Assembly (NCBI GenBank): GCA_947478455.1
Contig: CANJWR010000016.1
Span: 1 to 41,001 of the forward strand
Direction: 5' to 3'
DNA length: 41,001 bases
From: Beijerinckiaceae bacterium
GTDB lineage: Bacteria > Pseudomonadota > Alphaproteobacteria > Rhizobiales > Beijerinckiaceae
Shown here: positions 26,227 to 34,649 of the stretch, one piece after another
Position numbering within the stretch: position 1 is the first letter of the stretch
How the letters are laid out: every line of letters begins with the position of its first letter
Notes under the pieces: model-generated
Database searches by the model: none
Seen by the model: only the letters and a program-made list of their open reading frames with translations
What the model was told of the DNA's origin: nothing
Program-made: the position numbers and the translations under genes

Positions 26227-27205
26227 TATCGAAGACTGTGGCCTCGTTCGCGATAATTCGCGAATTGAAGGCCGTCATTTGATCATAACAAACGACTTTG
26301 AGGCCTTCAGGGCTGACTCGATGCCGCTGTGGCGACCTGCCATGAAGCATTGGGCTGTATGTTCGCAAAAGTTCCGTCTGCCGACAAGTTTTTTTGTCGC
26401 GCTTGAAGATGCTGCAGCGCTTTCACACTGTGACGGCGCTGGCTATGCGGCATTGATCGATGGCTTGCGTGATCTTGTAGGTTCCGGTGCTGAACTCCAT
26501 CCACATAACCATTTCCTTTTCGATCCGCTCACTGGTGTGCGGCCGACCAGCGAGAACGAGCCGGTTCTGCCTGACGGTTATACCAAGCGGCTCAGCATGT
26601 TTTTTGATGTCGTTCATCGTCATGGATTGCCAATTGGACCCTGGCTCGAAACCCTCCGAGAGATTCATGCAAAGCTTATGTCCGATGTCGGGCGGGCTTC
26701 GCCTCGCAGATTGGCCTTTCGGGCAGGCGGCTGGGACTATGGCAGCAGCTGCGATGAGCTCTCTGCCTATGTCGAAGGTCTCGCCCGCGCTGGGTTTGCG
26801 GTGGATTCAAGCGCGTGCCGCGGCCGGTTTGGCACGACGAACTGGCTGGCCGAGACGCCCTTTGGTTCGAACGTTTTTAGATTGAAAAGCGGCGTTCTGG
26901 AGATTGGTCCCAGCCTCCATCTAAATTGCGGCAGGGACTCGACCTGGCGTCTCCTGGTCGACCTCGGTCTGGCGTTGCGTCGGCACCCCGGATTGCTCCG
27001 GAGGCAAGATGGAGCGCTTGTGGTTGTCCTGCATTTTGACCATCTTTTCCATGAATACGGACCAAGGGGCGCGCAGGAAAATTTTGTCGTCAAGGATTTC
27101 AACGTCGTAAGGGGTCGCATTGACTGCATATTTCAGGCGCTACAACGCCTGAAGTTGATGCTCGGGCTAAAGGCGACAACCTTTAGTGAGGCGGCAGTTT
27201 TATGA
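26210..27205 (+). CDS. Polysaccharide deacetylase-like protein (CE4/WalW-like)
   Basis: A 331-residue protein with a divergent NodB/CE4 fold. Motif 1 is D29-F-E31 in ITNDFEAF, motif 2 the histidine run ELHPHNH (His97, His99, His101), and motif 3 FRAGGWDYG with Arg171. This D-x-E, H-x-H, FRAG arrangement differs from the classical TFDDG / H-S/T-x-x-H pattern and resembles what I recall of the WalW subgroup from lipopolysaccharide loci. N-deacetylation of an acetamido sugar would be the expected chemistry, but divergent metal ligands make this uncertain. No signal peptide is present, so action would be cytoplasmic. It overlaps both neighbours (17 bp upstream, 4 bp downstream). Confidence 0.75.
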   Translation: MASKTDIEDCGLVRDNSRIEGRHLIITNDFEAFRADSMPLWRPAMKHWAVCSQKFRLPTSFFVALEDAAALSHCDGAGYAALIDGLRDLVGSGAELHPHNHFLFDPLTGVRPTSENEPVLPDGYTKRLSMFFDVVHRHGLPIGPWLETLREIHAKLMSDVGRASPRRLAFRAGGWDYGSSCDELSAYVEGLARAGFAVDSSACRGRFGTTNWLAETPFGSNVFRLKSGVLEIGPSLHLNCGRDSTWRLLVDLGLALRRHPGLLRRQDGALVVVLHFDHLFHEYGPRGAQENFVVKDFNVVRGRIDCIFQALQRLKLMLGLKATTFSEAAVL

Positions 27206-28098
27206 TGGCGGCGATCATACTATTCACTTTGCTCTCGAGCGCCATTGCAGACGGGATGCTTGTTCTGTGGTTGATACGAAATGCGCTTCTCAATCCAAAG
27301 CCGGTCGATCTGAGTCGGTTTGTTCCTCCGTCCTCGCTTTCTGTGGAAAGTGTGCGGGCTCGACTTGCGGATGAGCCATGGATTGACGCCGAGCCTTTGA
27401 CCCGCTGCCTGGCCGCGATGCGCTGGACGATGAACAAGGTTGGCAGCATAGAGGTGAACGGGGAAAGGCTGCCAGAGCAACTCATTTCATCAGTCGAAGC
27501 CGGACGTGGAGCGCTTTGCGGGAATATGGCAACGCTTTTCAGCTATGTTTTGTCGGCTGTGAATGTCGAAAATCGGATCATGTTTCTGGCAAGGAATATA
27601 TTCGACACCGGTGACGTTCACGCGGTCGTAGAGGTCCGTATCAACGACCGCTGGGTCGCGCTCGACCCGACGTTCAACCTGACATTTCATTCGCCGACTG
27701 GCGAAATGCTCGCCTCCCAGGAGATCAAGCAGAGCCTGTACGCCAATGGCGCGCGGGATATCGTTACGCGTTTTCATGGCGATGTGGCTTATCCTGCGCG
27801 TGTCGAAGCCTATTATGCCAGCATCTTTATATTCTTTAACAATGTCTTCGTGCTAGAGCGCGATCCGTTGTGGCTGGGGCTATTGCCTGCGCGACCCGGC
27901 TGGAAACTGAGGCCGCTTATGCAAAGCCGGCGAGTCTATTTTCAGAACGCAAAACTGGAAGGCGGCGCACATCTGAATTTCATGCGGCGCTTGTACCTTG
28001 TTGCGATCTATCTCCTCGGACGGATATTATTCTGGCTTCTGCTTTTTGTTTGGTATGGCTCGCAAATCGCATCGTCGTTTCTTGCCAGTTGGGGCTAG
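27202..28098 (+). CDS. Transglutaminase-like membrane protein
   Basis: A 298-residue protein with an N-terminal hydrophobic segment (residues 1-28), a soluble transglutaminase/cysteine-protease-like core, and a C-terminal hydrophobic segment (about 263-298). The papain-like triad is visible: Cys106 in GALCGNMATLF, His140 in DVHAVVEVRIN and Asp155 in WVALDPTFN. The start ATG overlaps the deacetylase stop by four bases. Family members act as transglutaminases, amidases or peptidases, some being inactive folds. In a polysaccharide locus with a free amino group made by a deacetylase, amide-bond formation or cleavage is an attractive but unproven role. The same triad with identical His-Asp spacing is found in the fused protein at 34646-37399. 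Confidence 0.8.
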   Translation: MMAAIILFTLLSSAIADGMLVLWLIRNALLNPKPVDLSRFVPPSSLSVESVRARLADEPWIDAEPLTRCLAAMRWTMNKVGSIEVNGERLPEQLISSVEAGRGALCGNMATLFSYVLSAVNVENRIMFLARNIFDTGDVHAVVEVRINDRWVALDPTFNLTFHSPTGEMLASQEIKQSLYANGARDIVTRFHGDVAYPARVEAYYASIFIFFNNVFVLERDPLWLGLLPARPGWKLRPLMQSRRVYFQNAKLEGGAHLNFMRRLYLVAIYLLGRILFWLLLFVWYGSQIASSFLASWG

Positions 28099-28198
28099 GC
28101 TTTGGGCGTCAAATTGGTGTCTGTCGGCAGTAAGGGGTATGTAGTCCCGCGCTGCTTGGTTAAAACGTCATGCTGTCGCCTGGTCGGTAGCCATGGTC

Positions 28199-28221
28199 GG
28201 GTTGGTGGGTCTATCCAACCC
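28199..28221 (+). repeat. Hairpin-forming inverted repeat in a 200-bp operon gap
   Basis: GGGTTGG (28199-28205) and CCAACCC (28215-28221) form a perfect 7-bp stem with a 9-base loop. It lies in the 28099-28298 gap, the largest break in the otherwise near-continuous 25-37 kb gene run. There is no T-tract, so it is not a typical terminator. RNA processing or partial attenuation before the methyltransferase gene is possible. The rest of the gap shows no convincing gene. Confidence 0.35.
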
Positions 28222-28298
28222 AAGCGGGAATACATGCTGGTGATGAATGTGCCTATCTGCGTCGCGGCAGGTTTCGAAGGAACGGGGAACGAATACGA

Positions 28299-29234
28299 AT
28301 GACCTCCATTTCGGAAACGTCACTGTTTTGGCTGCTGCGCCTCGCGCAATATACGCCCTTCCGGGGTAACAACAATTCATTCGCTACTTCCGGCGAAACG
28401 AAGACGAACGACGATTTTCAACAGGCGCGCCTCGAAGCCTTGAACTGTCCCGAGTTCGTTGGCTTTTTTCGTGAGCGCCCGCTGAACCTGGCCGGTCAGG
28501 ATGTGCTTGATCTGGGTAGCGGTTACGGCGGCAAAACAGTTGAATATGGCAAACAGCTGGGCGCCCGAAAGGTTGTCGGAATTGAGCCCTACGCGAACAT
28601 GGTTCAAAAGGCCGTTGAATATGCGAGGAGCGTTGGCGCTGACAATATTGAGTTTCGTCATTGCGCCCATCTGGACATTCCTGCGGCCGACGGGGAGTTT
28701 GACGCGATTCTGAGCCATGACGTTATAGAGCACGTCGAAAATCCCGGCTCGACTCTTGCTGAAATGTACCGTGTCCTGAAGCCGAACGGGGTCGCTTACG
28801 TCGTTTTCACTCCCTATTGGGGAGCGTTCGCGCATCACCTTGGCTATGTTTGTCGCGCCCCTTTCATTCACTGGTTCTTTGGTGCCAGAACGATTGTGAA
28901 CGCCGTCAATCGCTTGCTGTCCGGGAAGGGCGGAGAGCGTTTTGGAACATCTCTGCAGCCGGCGCCAAAGAGAAAATTCGACGGCGGGAGAGAGGTTCTG
29001 CCAACTCTGAACGGAATAGGTGGAGCCGAAATGCTTCAACTGGCGCAGGAAATTGGCTTTGAGGTTTGCTACGTCAAATACCCGACCATTATCAGCAGGT
29101 TCGCGCCCAATGCGCGAATGTTGGACCGGTTCAATGTATTCCTGATGAAGCTGCATCCATTTATGGAAGAGGCCATGAGCTACAATCTGACATGCATCCT
29201 GTCGAAGAAGCCATCCGGCGCCGCGACAGTCTGA
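28299..29234 (+). CDS. Class I SAM-dependent methyltransferase
   Basis: A 311-residue methyltransferase. Motif I is DVLDLGSGYGGKT (residues 68-80), followed by VVGIEPYANM with the acidic SAM-ribose ligand, and ILSHDVIEHVENPG with the post-motif II EHV signature seen in ubiquinone/sugar-type methyltransferases, then MYRVLKPNG. The C-terminal part contains a hydrophobic, aromatic stretch (HLGYVCRAPFIHWFFG) that may contact the membrane or a lipid-linked glycan. Acceptor unknown. It completes the split-gene set that parallels the four-domain fusion protein. Confidence 0.9.
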   Translation: MTSISETSLFWLLRLAQYTPFRGNNNSFATSGETKTNDDFQQARLEALNCPEFVGFFRERPLNLAGQDVLDLGSGYGGKTVEYGKQLGARKVVGIEPYANMVQKAVEYARSVGADNIEFRHCAHLDIPAADGEFDAILSHDVIEHVENPGSTLAEMYRVLKPNGVAYVVFTPYWGAFAHHLGYVCRAPFIHWFFGARTIVNAVNRLLSGKGGERFGTSLQPAPKRKFDGGREVLPTLNGIGGAEMLQLAQEIGFEVCYVKYPTIISRFAPNARMLDRFNVFLMKLHPFMEEAMSYNLTCILSKKPSGAATV

Positions 29235-29293
29235 CGAGCTCTGCAATGGGTTCGGACGCCGCACCAGTGTCCGCCAGACGGAAGAATAGAAGC

Positions 29294-31378
29294 ATGACAT
29301 TTTCTGAAAGGAGCTCCGTTTCCAGACCGGTGACCTCGGTGAGTTCTCATACTGCGCGCTATTATCCCGATCTCGACGGGTTGCGCGCTCTTGCAGTTGT
29401 GCCTGTGGTCTTGTTCCACGCTGGAGCAACTTGGCTGCCGGGCGGATTTGTTGGCGTCGACGTTTTCTTCGTGCTGTCGGGTTTCTTCATCACGCGACAG
29501 TTGATTGCAGATATCGACAGCAGACGCTTCTCTATCCTGAAATTCTACGAGCGTCGCGCCCGCCGCATCCTGCCTGCGCTTTTTGCGCTACTCCTGATAA
29601 CGACGCTCGTCGCAACGGCATTGCTTGTGCCTCCAGATCTGGTGTCGTTTGCGAAGAGCCTGCTGGCCACTCTTGGTTTCTGGTCCAATGTCCATTTCTG
29701 GCTGGAGACCGGCTATTTCGCGCAAGCTGCGCATCTGAAGCCACTTCTCCACACGTGGTCGCTGGCGGTGGAAGAACAATTCTACATCTTCTTTCCACCG
29801 TTGCTTTGGCTGTTGCACCGCTATTGCAAATCATGGGTCCTGGGACTGCTTGCTATATCTGCGGCCATATCTTTCGGACTTGGTGTTTGGGGCAGCACTC
29901 ACGCGACATCTGCGACGTTCTATCTATTGCCAACGCGGGCGTGGGAGTTGCTGGCCGGTGCGATGATCGCGCATGCGCACGGTCTTCGCCTTGGGCAATC
30001 CGCCCGACACCTGTTATCGATCGTAGGGCTTGCCATGGTCATGGCGAGCCTCTTTTTGATCGATGGGGCGACGCCATTTCCCGGATGGGCGGCGGCTTTT
30101 CCGGTACTTGGATCAAGCTTTGTTGTGCTTGCGAGTGTGGCTGGCGGCGGGATCGGAAATCGGGCGCTGACGCCGCGTCCTGTCGTGTTCGTCGGCGAAA
30201 TCTCCTATTCGCTTTACCTCTGGCATTGGCCTCCGCTGGCGTTGTTTCACTATAGTCTGTTCCGCACGCCCGATGCTTACGAGGCCGCCCTGATCATCGC
30301 TTTCGCTTTTGCCTGTTCGGTCTTGTCCTGGCGCTATATCGAGCGGCCGTTCAGGGGCTCGGGCAGTCAGATCAGCGTCTGGAAGCTCGGATTGCTTGTT
30401 GCTGGCACAGCGGCGACGTTTGCGATTGCCGCGACGGCTATTATCAGATGGGATGGTCTGCCGGGCCGTCTGAACAGCGAGGCGCGCGCGTACCTTCAAG
30501 ATGAGTCCTTCGCCGTGCCCTCCGAGTGCTTCTATCGCAGCCCGGTCGACATAGCGGTCGGCAAGGCTTGCTTGATCGGAGCTCCGGGGGAAGCAACAAC
30601 GTTTGTGGTTTGGGGAGATTTGCACGCAAGCCGGATTGCCAATACCATGACAAACTGGGGGAAGGCGAGCGGCCTGACAGGCTGGCAGGCAGCGAAAGGT
30701 TCGTGTCCCCCATTGGTCGGCGCAACATGGGCCGGTGACCAACTGGGCTGCTCCGCGTTCAACATAGCCGTTCAAGAAAGAATCGCGGGCGATGGCGCAA
30801 AGGTTGTTGTGCTGTCCGCAATTTGGGCGAACTACGCAGAAGGCAACTTGCTGAGTAATCTCCAAGCTAGCAATCCGCTCAGAGACGGTGAAAGTCCAAC
30901 TCAATCTGGTTTCCGCACACGTGCTGAGCAGGTCTCCGAGAACCGGAGCGCATTCAAGCGCTCATTCCTGCGCACCGTCGCGGCGCTGCGCAAAGCAGGC
31001 AAGCTTGTTCTGATTGTCGGCCCCGTGCCGGAACTGGAGTGGTCGGCTCCCCATCGGCTGGCGTCGGCAGCACAATTCGGCAGGCTTCCGCCCAACGGGC
31101 CGCCGCTGGAAAGTTTTCTTGAGCGCCAACGCCATGTGCTCGAAGTCCTGAAGGAACTCGGCCAGCTGGAAGGCGTCGCGGTGGTTTACCCGCACGAGGT
31201 CCTCTGTGGCGACCGCGTATGCGACATCGTCCGGAACGGCAAGCGGCTTTATTTCGACGACAACCACATCGACATGGAGGCGAACCGATTGCTTGAGCCG
31301 ATGATTGCTGCGGGGTTTGAACGGCTCGGAGTGCGGTCGGTGAATGGCGGCGACAGGGGCCGGGGGGCGGTGCAATGA
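29294..31378 (+). CDS. OafA-like acyltransferase with C-terminal SGNH-like domain (Ser nucleophile replaced)
   Basis: A 694-residue membrane acyltransferase-3 protein. YYPDLDGLRALAVVPVVLFHAG and GGFVGVDVFFVLSGFFIT open the membrane part, FYERRARRILPAL and HTWSLAVEEQFYIFFP follow, giving about ten helices to residue 380. A periplasmic SGNH-type domain (about 420-690) follows, as in O-acetyltransferase OafA. Its block I reads WGDLHA, with Leu443 (codon TTG at 30620) in place of the nucleophilic Ser of GDSH, while Asp655 and His658 in FDDNHIDM are kept. The membrane domain should move acyl groups to the periplasmic side; the SGNH domain may be inactive or altered. I choose ATG 29294; ATG 29246 is an alternative adding 16 residues. 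Confidence 0.88.
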   Translation: MTFSERSSVSRPVTSVSSHTARYYPDLDGLRALAVVPVVLFHAGATWLPGGFVGVDVFFVLSGFFITRQLIADIDSRRFSILKFYERRARRILPALFALLLITTLVATALLVPPDLVSFAKSLLATLGFWSNVHFWLETGYFAQAAHLKPLLHTWSLAVEEQFYIFFPPLLWLLHRYCKSWVLGLLAISAAISFGLGVWGSTHATSATFYLLPTRAWELLAGAMIAHAHGLRLGQSARHLLSIVGLAMVMASLFLIDGATPFPGWAAAFPVLGSSFVVLASVAGGGIGNRALTPRPVVFVGEISYSLYLWHWPPLALFHYSLFRTPDAYEAALIIAFAFACSVLSWRYIERPFRGSGSQISVWKLGLLVAGTAATFAIAATAIIRWDGLPGRLNSEARAYLQDESFAVPSECFYRSPVDIAVGKACLIGAPGEATTFVVWGDLHASRIANTMTNWGKASGLTGWQAAKGSCPPLVGATWAGDQLGCSAFNIAVQERIAGDGAKVVVLSAIWANYAEGNLLSNLQASNPLRDGESPTQSGFRTRAEQVSENRSAFKRSFLRTVAALRKAGKLVLIVGPVPELEWSAPHRLASAAQFGRLPPNGPPLESFLERQRHVLEVLKELGQLEGVAVVYPHEVLCGDRVCDIVRNGKRLYFDDNHIDMEANRLLEPMIAAGFERLGVRSVNGGDRGRGAVQ

Positions 31379-33402
31379 CCAGCGATATTATCGGGAAAAT
31401 CCGGCGCGGTCTCAAAAAGTCGCCGCGCTATATCGTCGAGCGTCTGGTGCAAGAACTGCACGGCCAGGCGGAACGTCATCTAGCGCCACGGCGCGCTGCA
31501 CGCACGCGAGCGACTGACCTGGCGCGTGCTGCGGGTCACAACAGCGTGGCGGCGTGGTGGTCTGCGTTGGCTTTGCGACCGTTCTTGGCAGCGACAAAGA
31601 TGGATCGTGCGACGCTCGACCGTCTGTGCCCGGGCGATGTGGATGCTATCCTTAAGGATGCAGACCGGGCGCTTCGGCGCGAGATCGATTTGCTTGGCTC
31701 TGGTCCGCTCACGCTGGGCGCGCCCGTCGACTGGATGAAAGACTACAAGACCGGACATCGTTGGGAACCGCGCTACTGCCGCGATATCGAATATTCCAAC
31801 CTTGACCGGCCGAGCGACGTAAAAATGCCGTGGGAAATCTCGCGCATGCAATGGCTGATTCCTGCGGGGCAGGCCTATGCGTTGACCGGCGAGGAGCGCT
31901 ACGCGACCTGTGTGCGTGATCTGATCGACGAATGGATCGCCGCCAATCCCTGCGCCATGTCGGTGAACTGGTCCTGCACCATGGACGTGGCACTGCGCGC
32001 GATGACGTGGACCTGGCTCTTCCATGCACTGCACACGAGCCAGGCATGGTCAGAGTCCGGATTCCAGGAACGCTTCCTGCGCTCGCTCTGGCTCCATGGC
32101 GATTTCACCGCCCGGCATCTCGAAAAGTCGGACATCAACGGCAACCACTATACGGCGGATGCTGCCGGACTTGTGTTCGTCGGACTGTTCTTTGGCGATG
32201 AGCGCACCGCGCAACAATGGCATCGCCTCGGCTGGGAGATCCTCGTCGACGAGCTGCCGCGTCAGGTGTTTGCCGATGGCGTCGATTTCGAAGCGTCGGT
32301 TCCCTATCATCGCCTCGTTCAGGAATTATTCCTGCTGCCTGCGCTCTATCGCAAGAAGCTCGGGCATCAGACGCCGGCGTCATACCGGGAACGCCTATTG
32401 GCGATGGCGCGTTTCACGGAAGGCTATTCGCGCGCCGACGGAAGCGTGCCGCTGTGGGGCGACGCCGATGATGCACGCGCGTTGCCGTTCCGCCAGCAGC
32501 CGATCAACGATCATCGCTATCTGCTTGCGATCGCCGGGGTGGCTCTCGATCAGCCGACGCTGATTGAAGCATTTTCGGGACCGCGGTCGGAAGCGGTATG
32601 GCTTCTGGGCGCGGCGGCAGCTGCGGAACTGCCGGATCGTGCGATACGGATGGATGTTCCGCATTCAGTCGCCTTCGCCGAGGGCGGATTTTTTGTGCTG
32701 CGGAATGGCCGCGATCACGTCTTTGTCGATTGTGGTCCACTCGGGCTCGCCGGTCGCGGCGGTCACGGACACAACGACCTTCTGTCGTTCGATGCGGTGC
32801 TCAATGGCGTGCATCTCGTCAGCGACTGCGGGGCGTATCTCTACACCGCGAGTATGGCAGAGCGGAACAATTTCAGGTCGACCGGCTATCATAATACGCC
32901 GCGCGTAGATGGTCAGGAGATCAACCGTTTCATCAGACCTGATTATTTATGGACGCTCTACAATGACGCCCGCCACGTGGTCGAGGAGGTTGGCTTCAAT
33001 CAGGACCGTGATCTTCTGAAGGTAGGACACACCGGCTACGAGAGGCTGGAACCGCCCGTGAAGTTGCGCCGTACATTTGAACTCAATCACTCAACACACG
33101 AGCTGATTGTAGTCGATGAATTCGTCGGCGCAGGGTCGCACGATGTCGAGACGCCGATCCATTTCGCCGAAGGCGTGTCAGTAGAGTTGGGGACGGAGGA
33201 AGCGGTGTTGAGGGCAGGCGCGCGCGCCTTCGTGGTGACCTGGAGCGACCCCGCAGACTGGCAAGTCTCGGTCGAAGCGGCGCGGGTTTCGCCGACCTAC
33301 GGCGTTGTGCGTCCGACGCAACGGCTGATATGGCGGCGGTCGGGAGAACTGGCGGCGTTGAAAGTGACGATCGTCCCCGGGCCTGCGGCCTTGCACGCAT
33401 GA
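31375..33402 (+). CDS. Heparinase II/III-family protein (second copy)
   Basis: A 675-residue relative of the protein at 18994-20700, but clearly divergent. The toroid region has MPWEISRMQW, NWSCTMDVALRAMTW, INGNHYTADAAGLVFVG and DGVDFEASVPYHRL, with the Tyr-His expected at the catalytic centre. The beta-domain contains GHGHNDLLSFDAVL and YHNTPRVDGQEINRF. No signal peptide is seen; the N-terminus is basic. It overlaps the acyltransferase stop by four bases (ATGA) and the flippase start by four bases. Two non-identical heparinase-type proteins in one biosynthetic locus suggest different sites of action on the same uronic-acid glycan. Confidence 0.88.
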   Translation: MTSDIIGKIRRGLKKSPRYIVERLVQELHGQAERHLAPRRAARTRATDLARAAGHNSVAAWWSALALRPFLAATKMDRATLDRLCPGDVDAILKDADRALRREIDLLGSGPLTLGAPVDWMKDYKTGHRWEPRYCRDIEYSNLDRPSDVKMPWEISRMQWLIPAGQAYALTGEERYATCVRDLIDEWIAANPCAMSVNWSCTMDVALRAMTWTWLFHALHTSQAWSESGFQERFLRSLWLHGDFTARHLEKSDINGNHYTADAAGLVFVGLFFGDERTAQQWHRLGWEILVDELPRQVFADGVDFEASVPYHRLVQELFLLPALYRKKLGHQTPASYRERLLAMARFTEGYSRADGSVPLWGDADDARALPFRQQPINDHRYLLAIAGVALDQPTLIEAFSGPRSEAVWLLGAAAAAELPDRAIRMDVPHSVAFAEGGFFVLRNGRDHVFVDCGPLGLAGRGGHGHNDLLSFDAVLNGVHLVSDCGAYLYTASMAERNNFRSTGYHNTPRVDGQEINRFIRPDYLWTLYNDARHVVEEVGFNQDRDLLKVGHTGYERLEPPVKLRRTFELNHSTHELIVVDEFVGAGSHDVETPIHFAEGVSVELGTEEAVLRAGARAFVVTWSDPADWQVSVEAARVSPTYGVVRPTQRLIWRRSGELAALKVTIVPGPAALHA

Positions 33403-34649
33403 CAATCGCAAAAGCTTTTCGTGGCCCGCTCGCGCGTTCGATTGCCGTTACATTCGGCGCCAAGATCGTCGGCGCAATGCTGGCGTTGGTGACATCCGTG
33501 ATCATCGCGCGGACTCTGGGCCCCGAAGGGCGGGGGGCTTTCGCGGCCGTTTCAGCCTTGGCGGGAATCGGCAGCCAGTTCGCCAATCTCGGTCTGCAGG
33601 CTTCCAATTCCTACTATCTGGCGCGCGACAGAAGTCTACTGCCGACCGTTGCCGCTAATTCGGCCGCAGTTTCGCTCGTAGCCGGCCTTACGGCCGCATC
33701 CGTGCTCGCTGTTTACGCGCTTTGGAGCGGCATGGCCGCTGATGTGGGATCGGGGCTGCTGACAGTCGCCCTGTTGGGCATTCCTGTCAGCCTCGCCTAC
33801 ATGCTCTTCGTCGGTCTCCTGATTCCGATGTCGAAGGTAGGGCAATTCAACCGGGTAGAAATAGCGATCAAGATCTTGACGCTCATTCTGATTTTGGGCG
33901 TTTCCTTACTGGATTCGGCGCCAACGGCTCTGCAATTTCTTTTTGCAGGCCTCGTGGCGCAGATCGTGATGGTTGTTGCGGCCTGGCGGAGCATCAATCT
34001 TCCAGTTGGCACGCTGAGCAAACTGTCTCTGCCACAATTGCTGGAACATCTCCCCTTCGCTTTTCGCGCCCATCTGGCGTCCTTCTTCGCTTTCCTCCTA
34101 GTCCGGATTGATATGCTGATGGTGCAGCAAATCTCCGGCAATGCCGAGGCAGGATACTACTCCATTGCCGTGTCGATGGCCGATCTACTCTACATGTTTC
34201 CGGCTACGGTCGGTGCGCTGTTGTTCCCTCGCCTGAGTGCGGTGAACGACGAATCAAGTCGCCTCAGGGCGACGCTCAAGGCCTTGCTGGGCACTGCGGT
34301 TGCAATGTCGCTGATGGCGATCGCGGCAGTCTTTTTGGCAGCTCCTCTCATCGGCCTCATGTTTGGCGAGCGCTTTCTGCCGGCAGCGCCAATGTTTCAT
34401 GTTCTCGCCTTGGCTATCGTTGCCTATGGCCTCAACAACGTGCTTTCAAATCATATGGCGTCCATCGGCCTTCCCTGGAAAGGCGTATGGCTTTGGCTGG
34501 TCGGGGTTGTCGTCAATATTGTATTGAACCTTTATTGGATCCCGGCCTATGGGGGGTGGGGAGCGGCGATGGCCTCGCTCGTCGCCTACGTGCTGGTCCT
34601 CATCGTCCAGACTGGCGTAGTATTTGGTGTACGGGGAGTCGTTCGGTGA
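33399..34649 (+). CDS. Wzx-type polysaccharide flippase
   Basis: A 416-residue inner-membrane protein with about twelve hydrophobic helices of the MOP (Wzx/MATE/MurJ) superfamily. Typical are the amphipathic start, SVIIARTLGPEGRGAF in the first loop, HLASFFAFLLVRIDMLMVQQISG in the middle and AEAGYYSIAVSMADLLYMFPATVGALLFPRLS after it. It should flip the undecaprenyl-linked repeat unit to the periplasm. I start at ATG 33399, overlapping the heparinase gene stop by four bases; the open frame extends upstream but only into the neighbour's coding region. The stop overlaps the GTG start of the next gene (GTGA). Confidence 0.9.
   Translation: MTIAKAFRGPLARSIAVTFGAKIVGAMLALVTSVIIARTLGPEGRGAFAAVSALAGIGSQFANLGLQASNSYYLARDRSLLPTVAANSAAVSLVAGLTAASVLAVYALWSGMAADVGSGLLTVALLGIPVSLAYMLFVGLLIPMSKVGQFNRVEIAIKILTLILILGVSLLDSAPTALQFLFAGLVAQIVMVVAAWRSINLPVGTLSKLSLPQLLEHLPFAFRAHLASFFAFLLVRIDMLMVQQISGNAEAGYYSIAVSMADLLYMFPATVGALLFPRLSAVNDESSRLRATLKALLGTAVAMSLMAIAAVFLAAPLIGLMFGERFLPAAPMFHVLALAIVAYGLNNVLSNHMASIGLPWKGVWLWLVGVVVNIVLNLYWIPAYGGWGAAMASLVAYVLVLIVQTGVVFGVRGVVR

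Noticed and set aside
28102-28302. 66-codon plus-strand frame in the gap before the methyltransferase
   Set aside because: No ribosome-binding site, no recognisable family and unusual composition; kept only as an intergenic region with a hairpin.
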